Source: Hirundichthys speculiger (Eukaryota; Chordata; Actinopteri; Beloniformes; Exocoetidae). Taken from it: a stretch of 64,000 bases of DNA. Under the pieces are notes generated by a model. It saw only the letters and a list, made by a program, of their open reading frames with translations. It searched no databases and was not told the origin of the DNA. Made by a program: the position numbers and the translations under genes. This document shows positions 36,201 to 47,116 of the stretch, piece after piece. The stretch covers positions 1 through 64,000 of the forward strand of contig JAGFBZ010000367.1 of assembly GCA_018398805.1 (NCBI GenBank). Direction: 5' to 3'. Position 1 is the stretch's first letter. Every line of letters starts with the position of its first letter.

Positions 36201-39200
36201 GGGAGGGACAAGGGTAGTGAGAGAGGAAGTGAGGGAGCGCAGGAGGGAACGAAGAATGAGTGAGAGAGGGAGCAAGGGTAGTGAGAGAGGAAAGTTAGGA
36301 GGGAGGGAACGAACGAATGAGTGAGGGGAGGGAGGAGAGTCAGGGGAATGAGGAGGAAGAGGAGAGTGAGGAGGGAGTTAGAGAGGCAGCTAGGGCAGTG
36401 AGGGAGCAAGGAGGTGAGTGAGTGAGTAAGTGAGTGAGCGAGTGAGTGTGTGAATGAGTGGGTGAGTGAATGGGTGAGCTCTGTCCTGCTTGCGTCAGTC
36501 AGCCTGGTTGATTTTTATTTCTTCTTCTGTGTTTCCGTCAGAGAGCGGCTGAGAACACACAGCATCGAGTCGTCAGGAAAGCTGAAGATCTCCCCGGAGC
36601 AGCACTGGGACTTCACAGCCGAGGATCTCAAAGATCTGGGCGAGATCGGCCGAGGGGCGTACGGCTCCGTCAACAAGATGGTGCACAAGCCGAGTAACCA
36701 GATCATGGCGGTGAAGGTGATTAACTCAGGATCAGTTTAAGGTCCTGAGACGACGTTGGTGCAGATGGTCGAGACGAGAGAGAAGGCGCAGTCAGTCAAA
36801 TGACACTTATTTATAACATAATATAATATAATATAATATAATATAATAAAGCCACAGTGGCTGCGGTTACATGATGTTTTTTAATTCGGAATTAATAATT
36901 AGGAATTAAATAATTCAGAATTAAACTATTTTCCTTCGAGTTTACATGAATTGAGGTTTACATGGAAAACACGTTTGTTCGGCTTTATCCAACTCCGCTT
37001 TAGGTCTGGGGGTTGGGAAGGGTTCTGATTGGATGGGGGGAGGCGGACGTCTTTACATCTACCGGAAGAAAACAAACTTAGCAACAACTCGGTTAGCAAC
37101 AACATTCCACTTATTTTTGACCTGGATGGCGTCTCTATCTGTGAAACCTCCTTCATTTAACCTGGCCGCTTTGAAAAGCTCACAGTTTTTATGTTTCCTG
37201 CCATCTGTTCTTTTAATTATTTCCAGTTCCTCCAAGCTATTTATTAAATAAATCGTCTCTGCTCTTGAACAACGTTTACTGCGTGCTGCCATCTTGAAAC
37301 TTTGTTTTGAAAACAAGCCCAGCGCGGAATATAAGCGTCATCGCGACAGACGGGCAAGAGAGCTAGCATGCTCAGAAAGACGGGAATTAATTTAAAGAGG
37401 AATGAGTGTTTACATGACCGCGGAATTATTTAATTCGGAATTAAAATGGGAATAAACCAGCCACTTACTTCGGAATTAAGTTTAATTCGGAATTGACATT
37501 TTCATATGGAATTAAGTGTTTACATGGTAACTTTTATTCGGCTTTAACTTTAATTCTGAATTAAAGAGGAATTAAACTTCCCATGTAAACGCACTGAGTA
37601 CTGCTTCATTGAACTACACAGTAATTAAATTCTATGATCAAACAATCATAGAGATGCTCGTCAGATTCGTTGAAAAATCTACTTTTTTGTCAAATATAAA
37701 AAACAAAAAAAAGCAATATTTTGTTGTAAAATTGTGAATTTTATTGTAAAACCAGGGGTTTTGTCATATAATCATGACTTAATCATTGATGTTTTAGCTC
37801 ATTACTATGACTTTTTGACATAAAATATTGAATTTTACAACATTGCAGCTTTCTAACATAAAATGAGGTCTTTATGTTAAAATTTTGAATTTTGTATAAT
37901 TACAATTTTTTTCTAAAACTGCAAATTTTGTAATACTGCACATTTTTGTTGTAAAAGGCTAAATTCTATCATGAAATTTAGTAAAAACTCAACTTTTGAT
38001 GTTGCAGTTTTTTGACGTAGAATATCAACTTTTTGACAAAATTATGAGTTTGTTGTAAGATTTTGGATTTCATAACTTTCTGTTTGAAATTGCAACTTTG
38101 TTGCAAAACTGTGAATTTTGTATAACTGCGATTTTATGTTGTGTAATCACAAACTTTCATAAAGTCATAAAAATCACTAATTTCTCAAAATTGCAACTTT
38201 TAAACTTAATATTGCAACTTCTTGAGATTAAGTTACAGCTTTATGTCGTAAAATTATTAAAATTGCAACACTTTGTCCTACAATCACAATATTTTGTCAT
38301 TAAAATCACAAATATCTTTTTAGCTTAATTTTCTAACTTTTTGCCTTGAAATATGAACTTTTGCAAAACTGCAGCCTTTTGACATAAATTTACAACTTTA
38401 TGTCCTAAAATAGCATATTTTTCTTTTAGAGATGTCAAATTTTGCAATATTGTAACTTTTTGTTATAAAAGTTTTTTTTCTCGAAATCTTGAACTTGACA
38501 TCAAACCACAACTTTTTTGTCGTAAAAACAGGAATTTTACAAAAAATTTGACTTTTTGAAAAATGTGAGGTTTTTGTTGTAAAACCTTTTTTTTTTGGTT
38601 TCGTCGGTACACGTTAATCTCTTGGAAGCAGACTGAAACACGTAACTCGCTGCCTGATTTATTTCCAGAGGATTCGCTCTACGGTGGATGAAAAGGAGCA
38701 GAAGCAGCTGCTGATGGACCTGGACGTGGTGATGCGGAGCAGCGACTGTCCATACATCGTGCAGTTTTACGGAGCTTTGTTCAGAGAGGTGAAACGAGGT
38801 TCTTCTTCTATCGTAATAAGAAGTTAATGAGTTTCTCCTGCTAACTGAACTTCCTGTGTTTCAGGGAGACTGCTGGATTTGTATGGAACTTATGGCTACC
38901 TCGTTAGACAAATTTTACAAGTTTGTATATGGCTCATTAGACGATGTGATTCCAGAAGAAATATTAGGAAAAATAACTTTAGCTGTAAGTCTTTTTTCTT
39001 CCTCTCTTTGTACTTTTAATCCCATTTTATTTATTGACATTTGACGCTAAGCTTTTCTTTGTATTCTGCAGACTGTGAAGGCACTTAACCACTTAAAAGA
39101 AAACTTGAAAATAATACACAGAGGTGAGAAGATTCCAGAAGCCTTCCACTTCTCCGTTTATGCCGCCCTGTGGTTTTTGTTTCTTCACCTGCTGTGTTTG

Positions 39201-42200
39201 TTGGCTCTCCTTCCTCTCAGACATTAAGCCCTCAAACATCCTCCTGGACAGGAACGGCAACATAAAGCTGTGTGACTTCGGCATCAGCGGTCAGCTGGTG
39301 GACTCCATCGCCAAAACCAGAGACGCGGGCTGCAGGCCATACATGGCGGTAGGTGACTCGCCGTTCAGCTCATCCAAACATTTCTTGTCGGGCTTCCTGG
39401 GCTGTTTCTTTGGGTTTTTTATAATAGCATGCAGGAGACGGAGAAACCAAACCTCCGGCTTCCTCGTCCTCAGGTAGAGATTTTAGCGCTGTGTTGAGGA
39501 TTCTCACCCAGGTCATAGTTCCAGCGTTTACGTGTGCAAAAATGCTTTAAAAAAAAAAAAAAAGGTGAAGGAGAAGAACGTGTTCCAGGTCATGGTTGGA
39601 CAGAAGAATAGGACTATAGCGATACACTAATCTCGCAATACGATATGATATATATATATAGATATTTTTCTAACAATACATTTACATCATTTTCTGAAAG
39701 ATTTTAACGGGACAAAGTGATTTTGGTGACATCTTGTGAGTGTTCCAATTTGTTTGAATTAACTGAACTGAAAGGTAGGTGACCGCAGAGAGGAGAGAAA
39801 GGAGGCCTCTGATTGGTCAATCTACATCCGCGTCATCGAAGAAATGAGGAAGTACCCACATCTGTACGATTCTGGTTCTCCACACTACAAAGACAGCACA
39901 TATTCTAGTAATTCATGGAGGGAGATAGCGATGAATGTGGGTCTGGATACGGCCGAGACGGTGAGGAAGTGGAAAAACGAAAGAGATACGTTTAGTAAGT
40001 TTAGCTAGTTCGTGATTGTCGCTCTCCGTGGAATAACATAGTGCAGACGCGCTTCAACATTAACATATATCAAAAAGAACTGCGTCATACCAGCAACAAG
40101 ATAACTGCGACACATTGCCACGAGATTAAACACAGCCCTTAAAGCCGGCGTTTTCCACCACTGAATACGGTCTCAAATCCTGACAAATACAGTTTGGCTA
40201 GCTCTCAGTTAGCATTAGCTAACTTGGTTTTGAAGGGAGCTTAGAATATCGATACCCACGGCTGAAATATCGATACTCTCTGGGAAATAAAATATTGATA
40301 TATATCGCAGAATCGATAAAATCGCCCAGCCCTACAGAAGAACGTGTTCCAGGTCGTGGTTGGGGGAAGACCCAGAACCGTGTTTGCTGTGCCACAAGCT
40401 CGGAAATGAACCCACATCATGATGCAGCCACTTTCGTGCTCAACAGTTGGAGAAGCTAGAAACTAGGATCTAAAAACATTATATTATGAAGAGAAGGTTG
40501 AAGCTGACCAGGAGCTGAAAGTTGGAGGTTTGAACGCGTCGCCAACGCTGAGGTTCGTATTTAACAGGTGGTTAAAAAGCTTTTTACTGTCATTGATCCA
40601 GATATAATCAATCACCTGCTGAACTGCTGAGCGCCTCATGAACAAACCCGTAGAACTGGACCGAGTCTTTCCTGCCTGTAAATCAGGCTGGGTTCTCGGT
40701 CGGTGCACATTCACGTGCGTCCCAAGCAAACCTGAGAAGCGCCGGTCAGTCCAGGAGGTGACCTCACCGCGGCATCACCACCTGGGGTTATTTTCCGTCC
40801 CGGGGTTGCGTCAGCGTCTTCCAGCAGTTTCCAGTCTAAATTTGGTGAGGCGCTATCAGGATGCGGCGGTACGGCACCCCGGGCTCAAACCCGACACCCC
40901 CGCCACCCAGCGGGAAGCTGGGCGACGCGCCTCATTCATTCACAACTGGAAGCGCGTCGTCCAGGAGCTCCCAGCGCCGCTGAGCTCAGGCTGCAGGAAT
41001 CTCGGCGGCGGTTTCTGGTTTCCAGCTGGCGCGCGCGGCGGGCGGCTGAGCGCAGCGCCGCTGGGCGCCCGGTGACGTCGAGCGGCTGACCTCGGTGCAG
41101 CTGGGAGGCTGAGTTGTTGTTCAGATTTGTGCAGGCTGCAGAGTCTGGGTCTGCAGAGAGGCGCTGATGTACGTGGTCCGCTAACGACCCGCTCGTTAGC
41201 ATCAGGTCTGCTGCAGCGGGAAACGCCTCAGACGAGCAGAGCAGCTCCCTCCAGGACTGGAGTCTGACTCCCCGCCTCAGTCGCTGCAGATGTGGATGCG
41301 CTTGGTGCAGCAGCTCCACTGCAGATCTCTGACATCAGCATCTAATTTAGGCCTGAAAATGGGCCAGCGAGGCGCTTCCTCCCCACTGCAGCGCTCTGAC
41401 GCTCTTCATCACTGCGTCTGCTGCCGGAGTGGAGCGGGAGGAAGTCAGGGAGGGGCCCCGCTGCAGGGGAGGGGCCACGCTGCAGGTGAGGGGCGTGCCC
41501 TGAGGAGCAGAGGAGGAGTTTTCCAGCCCAGTTCGGGGTCCAGCATGTCAATTCAATTTAATTCAATTTTATTTATATAGCGTCTGTTACAATGTCATTT
41601 GTCTCTAGGTGCTTTACCCAGATCATGACCCCCGAGCAAATATCAATAACTAAGATTATAATATTAAATCCAAATCAAGGATAATGGCAGGTAAAAAACT
41701 CCCACAGTGGAAGAAAAAAAACCTTTAATCCAAACAGTAGCAAGAAAAAACTCCACTTTAAGAGGAAGAAACCTTGAGCAGGACCTGGATCATATGGGGA
41801 GACCTTCCTGCTGAAGACCAGCTGGATAAAGAAAGAAAAAGAGAGGAGAGACAGGACAGAGAGAGGATGGAGGACAGAGAGAGGAGAGCACACAAATGAC
41901 TAGATATAATTAACAAATAAACATAAACATAAACAGATGGAGGCAGCAGCACTGGGATGAGATGGCCAGAGGACCAGGTCACCGATCACCACGCCAGTCG
42001 GCACCCAAACACAAGTGGAGGAGAACCCCGGGATGGACAGAGGATGGAACTGCAAGTCAGCATGAAACCCAGGAAACTCTGGCCTGCAAATACACAAAGA
42101 GAAAAGGGGGCAGAAACAGCACAACAAACACAGGAAAGCAAAGAAAATGGAGCACAGTTTCAGTAACAGGGTGCTCCCAAATAATTATAAATGAGCTGGA

Positions 42201-43920
42201 GGAGGAGGAAGGGAGGAAGAAAGCAGTGGAGACACCACTCAGCAGATCATGTTGGCGTCCCCCTGCAGTGTAGGCCTATAGCAGCATAGCTATGACGAAG
42301 CTGTGATTAAGACGAGCTACTCTAGTCTGAGCTCCTACAACTATAGTTATAACTATTAGCCCCTACACACTATAGTTTAGACTAACTGTAGGCTTTACTG
42401 AACAGAAATGTTTTCAATTTAGTTTTAAAAATGGAGGTGGTGTCAGCCTCCTTAACCCAAACTGGTAGCTGGTTCCATAAAAATGGTGCCTGGTAGCAGA
42501 AAGCACAGTTTTTATGGAACCAGCGAAAGCAGAATTCTACATCTCTGATGGAAGTTTGCCGCATTGTGCGGTCACAGATAAAATGTGATCGTCGACCTGC
42601 TTCCGATCTCCAAGCTCAGTCTGTCCCGTGTTTGTTTTCCAGCCGGAGAGGATAGATCCCAGCGCGTCCAGGCAAGGCTACGACGTCCGCTCAGACGTCT
42701 GGAGTCTGGGAATCACACTGGTGAGTTTGAAGTCTCCTCCAACTCTGAAAGGACCTCCGGAGGTGACTGAGATGGGGAGGGACGTCCAGAACTAACTATT
42801 CTTCTCTGTTTGCGTTGTTTAGTTAAATCTCAGAATCAGAACCAGAAACCGGATCAATTTCTCACTGGAATTGTGATTTTATTTTTCAGCTGTTAATATT
42901 TAGCTGCTGTTCTTTACTCTGAAGGTCCAAAGCCTCTCACAGGTCTCCTGCTCCAGTTTTACAGCGTTCTCGTGTCGTACGTGGTAGTTGGTTTAATTAA
43001 ATTATTCATATATTGTTTTTTAGTTTGTCCTCTGCACACAGACGGAGAAAAGTAACCGACTCCAAATTCCTCGTTTGCTTTCAAAATTCCTTCCATCAGT
43101 TTGTCTTCTTTCTTGTAAAATGGATAACTTTGCATCAACATGACTTCTGCCTTTTTTTTAAGCGTATTTTTGTATTTACGTAAGTCTCAAATTATCAGAA
43201 AAGCAGCTTTTTGTTCTAAAACCAATTTTTTTTTTTGTCGTACGTATGGTGAGAGTCAACGTCCCGTCCCTCCTGTGACATGCAGACGTCATCAGACGGA
43301 TGCAACCGTGTCCTTCAGCACCTCTCAAGATAAATGTGTTTTAACCTGAAACGTGTCGTCTGCCCGTGTTTCAGTACGAGCTGGCCACGGGACGGTTCCC
43401 CTACCCGAAGTGGAACAGTGTGTTCGACCAGCTGACCCAGGTGGTGAGAGGAGACCCGCCACAGCTCAGCAACTCCGAGGAGAGGCGCTTCTCCCCGAAA
43501 TTCATCTCCTTTGTCAACGTGTGGTAGGAAAACACTGCTCTAAACACATCAACACGTCAACACGGTGCTGCAAATCAGACGATCGAGCTCTGCTGCCACC
43601 TGGTGGACAAACGTCTGAACTGCGGCCTTCAGTTTGTTGAAGCTTTTTGTTTTCTTGTCTCTTTTTGAAGCCTTACAAAGGACGAATCTAAGAGGCCAAA
43701 GTACAAAGAGCTACTGGTGAGTTGGGCAGACAGAGAGATCGTCTTTCTTCACACGTCTTTGGGTTTATCCACTAAAGTTTATTTGTTTTTTTTTTTCTCT
43801 TCACAGAGAGACCCGTTCATTCAGATGTACGAGGAGCGCTCGGCGGACGTAGCCGGTTACGTCTGCAGGATCCTGGATCAGATGCCGGCGTCTCCCAGCT
43901 CCCCCATGTACATGGACTGA
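25769..43920 (+). CDS. map2k4: Dual-specificity MAP kinase kinase 4 (MKK4/SEK1)
   Basis: MKK4 phosphorylates JNK and p38 on Thr and Tyr in stress signalling. Eleven in-phase exons: 25769-25886, 35220-35322, 36542-36716, 38669-38788, 38865-38984, 39072-39123, 39221-39348, 42643-42720, 43375-43523, 43671-43716, 43807-43920, giving 400 residues (human 399). The N-terminus is Ser/Gln/His-rich. The MAPK docking site [10 protein letters not shown] is at about 40-49, the glycine loop GRGAYGSV at 110-117 and the catalytic Lys at 132. HRD is at 228-230, DFG at 248-250 and the activation-loop Ser258/Thr262 in SIAKT. YMAPE spans the exon 7/8 junction, and the C-terminus [12 protein letters not shown] is the DVD-type end. 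No disabling change is seen. Intron 1 is 9.3 kb. Confidence 0.98.
27353..29100. repeat. Inverted duplication in MAP2K4 intron 1
   Basis: Two block pairs are inverted copies. Outer blocks: 27360-27405 (CGGTTGAGTGGCGGC...GGCTGAA) against the reverse of 29055-29098. Inner blocks: 27530-27602 (AGCTCATTGGCTGC, GAATGACTC, TTGACATCA) against the reverse of 28321-28386. The inner pair agrees at about four of five positions over 70 bp, apart from an 8-bp gap. The spacing between outer and inner block differs between arms (about 125 versus 670 bp). It may be a foldback-type element or an old inverted duplication. A poly-G run lies at about 27513-27529. Confidence 0.7.
27826..27869. repeat. (GGA)n microsatellite
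   Basis: This is a run of GGA units in MAP2K4 intron 1. The Glu-rich frame over it is a repeat artefact. Confidence 0.95.
29759..29985 (+). pseudogene. Tc1-like transposase remnant (N-terminal type)
   Basis: Phrases GAGATTGTTGGAGCTGCTAA, TTCAAACCTGGATGGACGG and TTCCAGGAAGAAACGTGG resemble the N-terminal helix-turn-helix region of a fish Tc1 transposase. The copy is full of stops and has no visible ends. It lies in MAP2K4 intron 1. Confidence 0.5.
31124..32207. mobile_element. 1.08-kb hAT-type element, copy A
   Basis: It is flanked by a perfect 8-bp direct repeat TTATTAGT (31116-31123 and 32208-32215). The ends are AGGGATGCACGATAAC and GTTATCGTGCACCCCTAC, which are inverted. The body is colinear with copy B at 53997-55147. 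It is non-autonomous: no intact frame is present, only the decayed counterpart of the zinc-finger segment seen in copy B. It lies in MAP2K4 intron 1. Confidence 0.9.
32365..32455 (+). pseudogene. Tc1 transposase remnant (central motif)
   Basis: GAGGCACGGGAGTGGCAGCG, TCATGATGCGGGGGCTGCTT and the following GGAGGAGGGATCAGG correspond to the conserved Tc1 segment around KHGGGSIMLWGCF. It is a short, isolated, decayed piece in MAP2K4 intron 1. A similar but shorter trace lies near 30290-30320. Confidence 0.65.
35323..36475 (+). repeat. 1.1-kb polypurine tract filling MAP2K4 intron 2
   Basis: From the exon 2 donor almost to the exon 3 acceptor the + strand is made of GGGA, GGAA, GTGA and ATGA units with very few pyrimidines other than T in TGA-type units. 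The opposite strand therefore shows long Ser/Leu/Pro-rich open frames (up to 403 codons), which I regard as artefacts. The transcript of this intron would be almost entirely purine. Confidence 0.95.
36855..37596 (-). mobile_element. PIF/Harbinger-like remnant with Myb/SANT-type frame
   Basis: The ends CAGTGGCTGCGGTTACATG and the inverse of CATGTAAACGCACTG are related inverted repeats with a 4-bp indel. Both are followed inward by AATTCGGAATTAA motifs. The minus strand at 37316-37059 encodes a trihelix/Myb-SANT-like segment ([13 protein letters not shown]...KNKWNVV), as in the second ORF of Harbinger elements. No DDE transposase remains. The target duplication is not resolved. It lies in MAP2K4 intron 3. 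Confidence 0.6.
37650..38600. repeat. Degenerate A/T-rich intronic repeat block 4
   Basis: About 950 bp of the TTTTGTAAAATTGCAACTTT-type degenerate tandem lie immediately before MAP2K4 exon 4. It contains recurring GTAAAATTGTGAATTTT and CAACTTTTTGACAT phrases. No coding potential is seen. Confidence 0.7.
39609..40334. mobile_element. 726-bp hAT-type element carrying a MADF domain fragment
   Basis: A perfect 8-bp direct repeat CAGAAGAA flanks it at 39601-39608 and 40335-40342. The ends are TAGGACTATAGCGATACAC and the inverse of CGATAAAATCGCCCAGCCCTA. The left arm matches the short element at 10051-10463 in inverse orientation. Between about 39785 and 40005 the + strand reads a MADF-like domain: [17 protein letters not shown] start (here [15 protein letters not shown]), then [10 protein letters not shown] and [11 protein letters not shown]. 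It lies in MAP2K4 intron 7. Confidence 0.85.
40640..41540. other. CpG-rich segment in MAP2K4 intron 7
   Basis: Unlike the AT-rich introns around it, this stretch is GC- and CpG-rich (GCGCGCGGCGGGCGG near 41030). I recognise no exon or repeat family. It could be an internal promoter, an enhancer or an old insertion. Confidence 0.4.
41547..42564 (-). mobile_element. LINE-like interspersed repeat, 3' portion
   Basis: The + strand starts with TTTATTTATATAGCGTC and GGTGCTTTACCC, a common fish repeat end. Its far side (42564-42382, minus strand) encodes [12 protein letters not shown]...[11 protein letters not shown], the C-terminal motif of L2-like reverse transcriptases. I infer a truncated retroelement or a derivative of one. 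The ends are approximate. Confidence 0.6.
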
Positions 43921-44480
43921 TGGCAGGACGACACCCCCACCCCCACCTCCCCCCACAAAACACGTCAATCTGCACCAATCAGCTGCAAGAAGAAAAAAAG
44001 AAAAGAAGTCATCAAAAACAAACCCTTGTGTAAATTAGCCTGGTCCCTTCACTGCATCGTTAAATAACTGTAAAGCCTAAAAGAAAAAGCCCCACTTGTG
44101 ATCAGAGTGGCGCTCATTTCAGTCTGTATGATGTATTAACTCACTTCTGTTTCTCTCGTTCACAAAAAAAAAAAAAAAACACACAGAGAAGCTCAATCAA
44201 TCAAGTCATGAATCATGACCACGCATCTCGGTGATCGGAAACAACCATTTAAAGAAAAAAATAATAATCTCACACTTGTGTGTTTTTAGAGCCAAAACCA
44301 TGTGGAGTGTTTTTGATTTGGAGACTTGGACATACTGGAAACATCCTCTCTGTGAATCGTTCCACCTCTTCCATGTGCGTGAATGACAGCATCGTATTTG
44401 GTATCTTAGCGGAACTGTGCTTAAATCGGGCGTAAATCGGTTATAAAGTGTCGGCGGTCAGAGTCGGTTTCCGACGAATG

Positions 44481-44486
44481 AATAAA
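44481..44486 (+). terminator. MAP2K4 polyadenylation signal AATAAA
   Basis: AATAAA lies 561 bp after the MAP2K4 stop codon and is followed by a GT-rich stretch (GGTGGTCTGTGTC), as expected of a functional poly(A) site. Confidence 0.75.
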
Positions 44487-44734
44487 GACGAAAAAAAAAA
44501 GAGAGAAGGCGGTGGTCTGTGTCTTTATTTCTGAATCATCCGGTTGCGCTGGTAAAGCATTTTAAGCAGGAAAAAATAATGTTTTTGAATCAAAACCGAC
44601 TGGTTTCAGTGGGATTTAAGAGGGTGGGTTGCAGGTGCTGCCAATCATTACTGATGAGTTGATCCTCAGCAGGTCCGTAAAAGCAGAATCAAGTAGTTTC
44701 ACATCACAAGGAGCTTCCACACAGCATCCAGGGG

Positions 44735-45475
44735 GACTGTGTGGAAAGGGTCAGCTCCATCAGATTCCTGGGCGTGCAGCTCTCCGCGGACCTCTCTTGG
44801 ACAGCTAACACCTCGGCGGCTGTGAAGAAAGCCCAGCAGCGACTCCACTTCCTGAGGGTGCTCAGGAGGAACAACCTGGAGGAGAAGCTGCTGGTGATGT
44901 TCTACAGAGCCACCATCGAGAGCATCCTGGTGTACTGCATCACAGCCTGGTACGCAGGGTGCTCAGCAGCAGACAAGAGAGGGCTGCAGAGAGTGATCAA
45001 CATGGCTGCTCTCTGCCCAGCCTGGAGGACGTTGCCAGCTCTCGCTACCGCAGCAGAGCTGCCAGCATCATCAGGGATGCATCCCACCCCGGCAACCACC
45101 TGTTTGACCTGCTACCCTCAGGCAGGCGGTACAGGTCACACAAAACCAGGACAAACAGACTCAGAGACAGTTTCTTTCCGAAAGCCATCACTGCAATGAA
45201 CAATTACAAATGAAACAATACTAAACTGCACTATTTTATTATGGGACTATGTGCAATAACATTCACTCATTCATTCAAGTGAATGTCTACTGAACAGTTT
45301 TCTAATGTACATATATTTACACAGCACCTGCCACTTTTTTTATATCTATATTTATATCTTATTTCTACTTAATTTTATTCTATACAAATGCACCGCGGAG
45401 ATGCACTCGAATTTCGTTGTATGCAATTACAATGACAATAAAGGCGATTCTGATTCTGATTCTGATTCTTGTTCT
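44735..45475 (+). mobile_element. Non-LTR retrotransposon 3' end, decayed
   Basis: Two overlapping frames (from 44741 and from about 44990) read one RT C-terminal region: SSIRFLGVQLSADLSW, KAQQRLHFLRVLRR, YCITAWY and then HPGNHLFDLLPSGRRYRS. They are split by a frameshift near 45000. The copy ends with a GATTCT microsatellite tail (about 45449-45471). I do not assign the clade; the motifs are of the L2/Rex type. Confidence 0.85.
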
Positions 45476-45699
45476 AAGGTACAGCTGCTTAAGATCATAA
45501 CATCACCTCAGAAACAAAGCGTTACTGAGACCAAAGAGGTGGCAAGTTGGCTTTAATACCAGCGCCATGTTTGACAAAAAACACCTGGTACTCATTGTCA
45601 AGTAAAGGATGGTGATTTGGACTTATTCTGCAGGACCTGGACACCTTCCAGTCATCAATGGACCATGAACTCTGTATAGCACATCATTATAAATACATC

Positions 45700-45739
<40 letters not shown>

Positions 45740-45805
45740 ATATATATACACATACATGCATATGACAGGACTGAAATGCTGTGGTTGGACCCTCGGACAG
45801 CTGTG

Positions 45806-46640
45806 CACTGCAAAAAAAGGGGATCTTTACTGCAAAAACTCAAAATCTTACCAAGTATATTTTTCTAATTTCTAGTCAAAATATCTCGTCACACTTAATA
45901 TAAGACAAAATCACCTAAAGAGTAACATTTCAGTGAGATATAGGAACTTGTTTTTAGACAGTGCATCTTGAATATCTTGTTAAGTAAAACAGTCTTGAAA
46001 ACATCTTGTTTTGAGTCATATCTCAGATGAAACAAATTTTTTTGACATGTCATAAGATTTTTAAGCTAATTTCAAGATCTTGTAAGGCTTAAATATATTG
46101 TCTTATTTCAAGAAATCTTATTAAGTGAATTTTCACTTGTTCCATTGGCAGATTCTTTTTGCTTATTACAAGCAAAAAATATCTTGTATTAATTTTTTTT
46201 TAACTTATTTTTTGAGTGGCCTTTTTTCCAGTGTTCAAACAAGAGAAAAACACTACAACTAAGGAAAAAGGTTCTCAAAACAAGTGAAAAAAATCTGTCC
46301 ATGCAGCAAGATAATTTCACTTGGTAAAATTTCTTAAATTAAGATTGTAGGAACATTTGTTTCTAGATTTAAGAAAGGTATAGTTTGTTATTGAATCTTA
46401 AAACAAAATGTATTTTGAGGAGGAGGAGGAAAAACGTAATACATCCTATTTTAAGTGTTATCTGTCTCATTTTAGGATTCCCTGCCTGTTTGAGACAAAA
46501 AAGTAAAGTTTTACTTGATATAAGATTATACTGATAATTGAAGACTTAAAATGAGAAAGTAATTATTAAAACAAGAAAAAATATCTAACGCTTCTAAATG
46601 TAAGTTATTTTTCTTGGTAAGAACCAAATAATTTGCAGTG
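45806..46640. mobile_element. 0.8-kb MITE
   Basis: The left end CACTGCAAAAA and right end TTTGCAGTG are inverted. Just inside, ATCTTACCAAGTATATTTTT pairs with the inverse of TTCTTGGTAAGAACC. The interior is AT-rich and non-coding. The target duplication is not clear. An (AT)n stretch lies just upstream at about 45700-45745. Confidence 0.7.
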
Positions 46641-46719
46641 TGTGAATGAACTGTAAAGAACAGTCGGGTAGAAAGTGACTTATTTTTTCGCTAGTTTGTT
46701 TACGTTCAGCCTCTCCTTC

Positions 46720-46973
46720 ACCAGGATGCCCCGCCCCTTTGTTCTACCCCACCGCTCTGATTGGTCGTCTCGGCTGCTGACTCGTTCCAGTCACCAATGA
46801 GCGTTAAGAGCCGTCATCGTCATCACTGCTTTCCGGAAGTAGTTGTCACACGCGTGGATCGACCCCTGTAGTCCGGAGCTGCTGACTTTCGGTCACCGGT
46901 CTCTCGGAAACCCTCCGGGAACGTGTCCACCCTCCGCCGCAGATGTTTAAATACCTGCCCCGCGTGTTTTAGC
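46720..46973 (+). promoter_or_regulatory. ELAC2 promoter region
   Basis: A GC-rich segment contains two CCAAT boxes in opposite orientation (GATTGGTC near 46760 and ACCAATGAG near 46793) and CCCGCCCC (about 46729-46737), which could bind SP/KLF factors. It lies directly upstream of the ELAC2 first exon. The start site is not visible. Confidence 0.55.
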
Positions 46974-47116
46974 ATGACCGCGGCCCGCGCGCAGCTCAGG
47001 GTGGTAACGTCGCTGAACTGCGGAGCTCTGCGCGCTGATCCCGCGACCGTCGCACGCGGCGGTTCCGGTCTCCACCGGACCGTGTCCCAGGTTTTGCAGG
47101 TTTTCCGTTCCGGGCC
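46974..47116 (+). other. Possible mitochondrial leader of ELAC2 in a shifted frame
   Basis: From ATG 46974 the + strand reads an Arg/Ala/Ser-rich peptide (MTAARAQLRVVTSL...) with the look of a mitochondrial targeting sequence. It is in a different frame from the body of ELAC2 (143 nt separate its ATG from ATG 47117). Human ELAC2 has a long form with such a leader and a short nuclear form starting downstream. Either only the short form exists here or one base is missing. Confidence 0.4.

Noticed and set aside
35198..36409. 403- and 337-codon Ser/Leu/Pro-rich minus-strand frames
   Set aside because: They are the complement of the polypurine tract in MAP2K4 intron 2. Composition alone explains the lack of stops.
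40850..40930. tRNA-like B box (GGGCTCAAACCCG) in MAP2K4 intron 7
   Set aside because: No A box, acceptor stem or cloverleaf could be formed around it.
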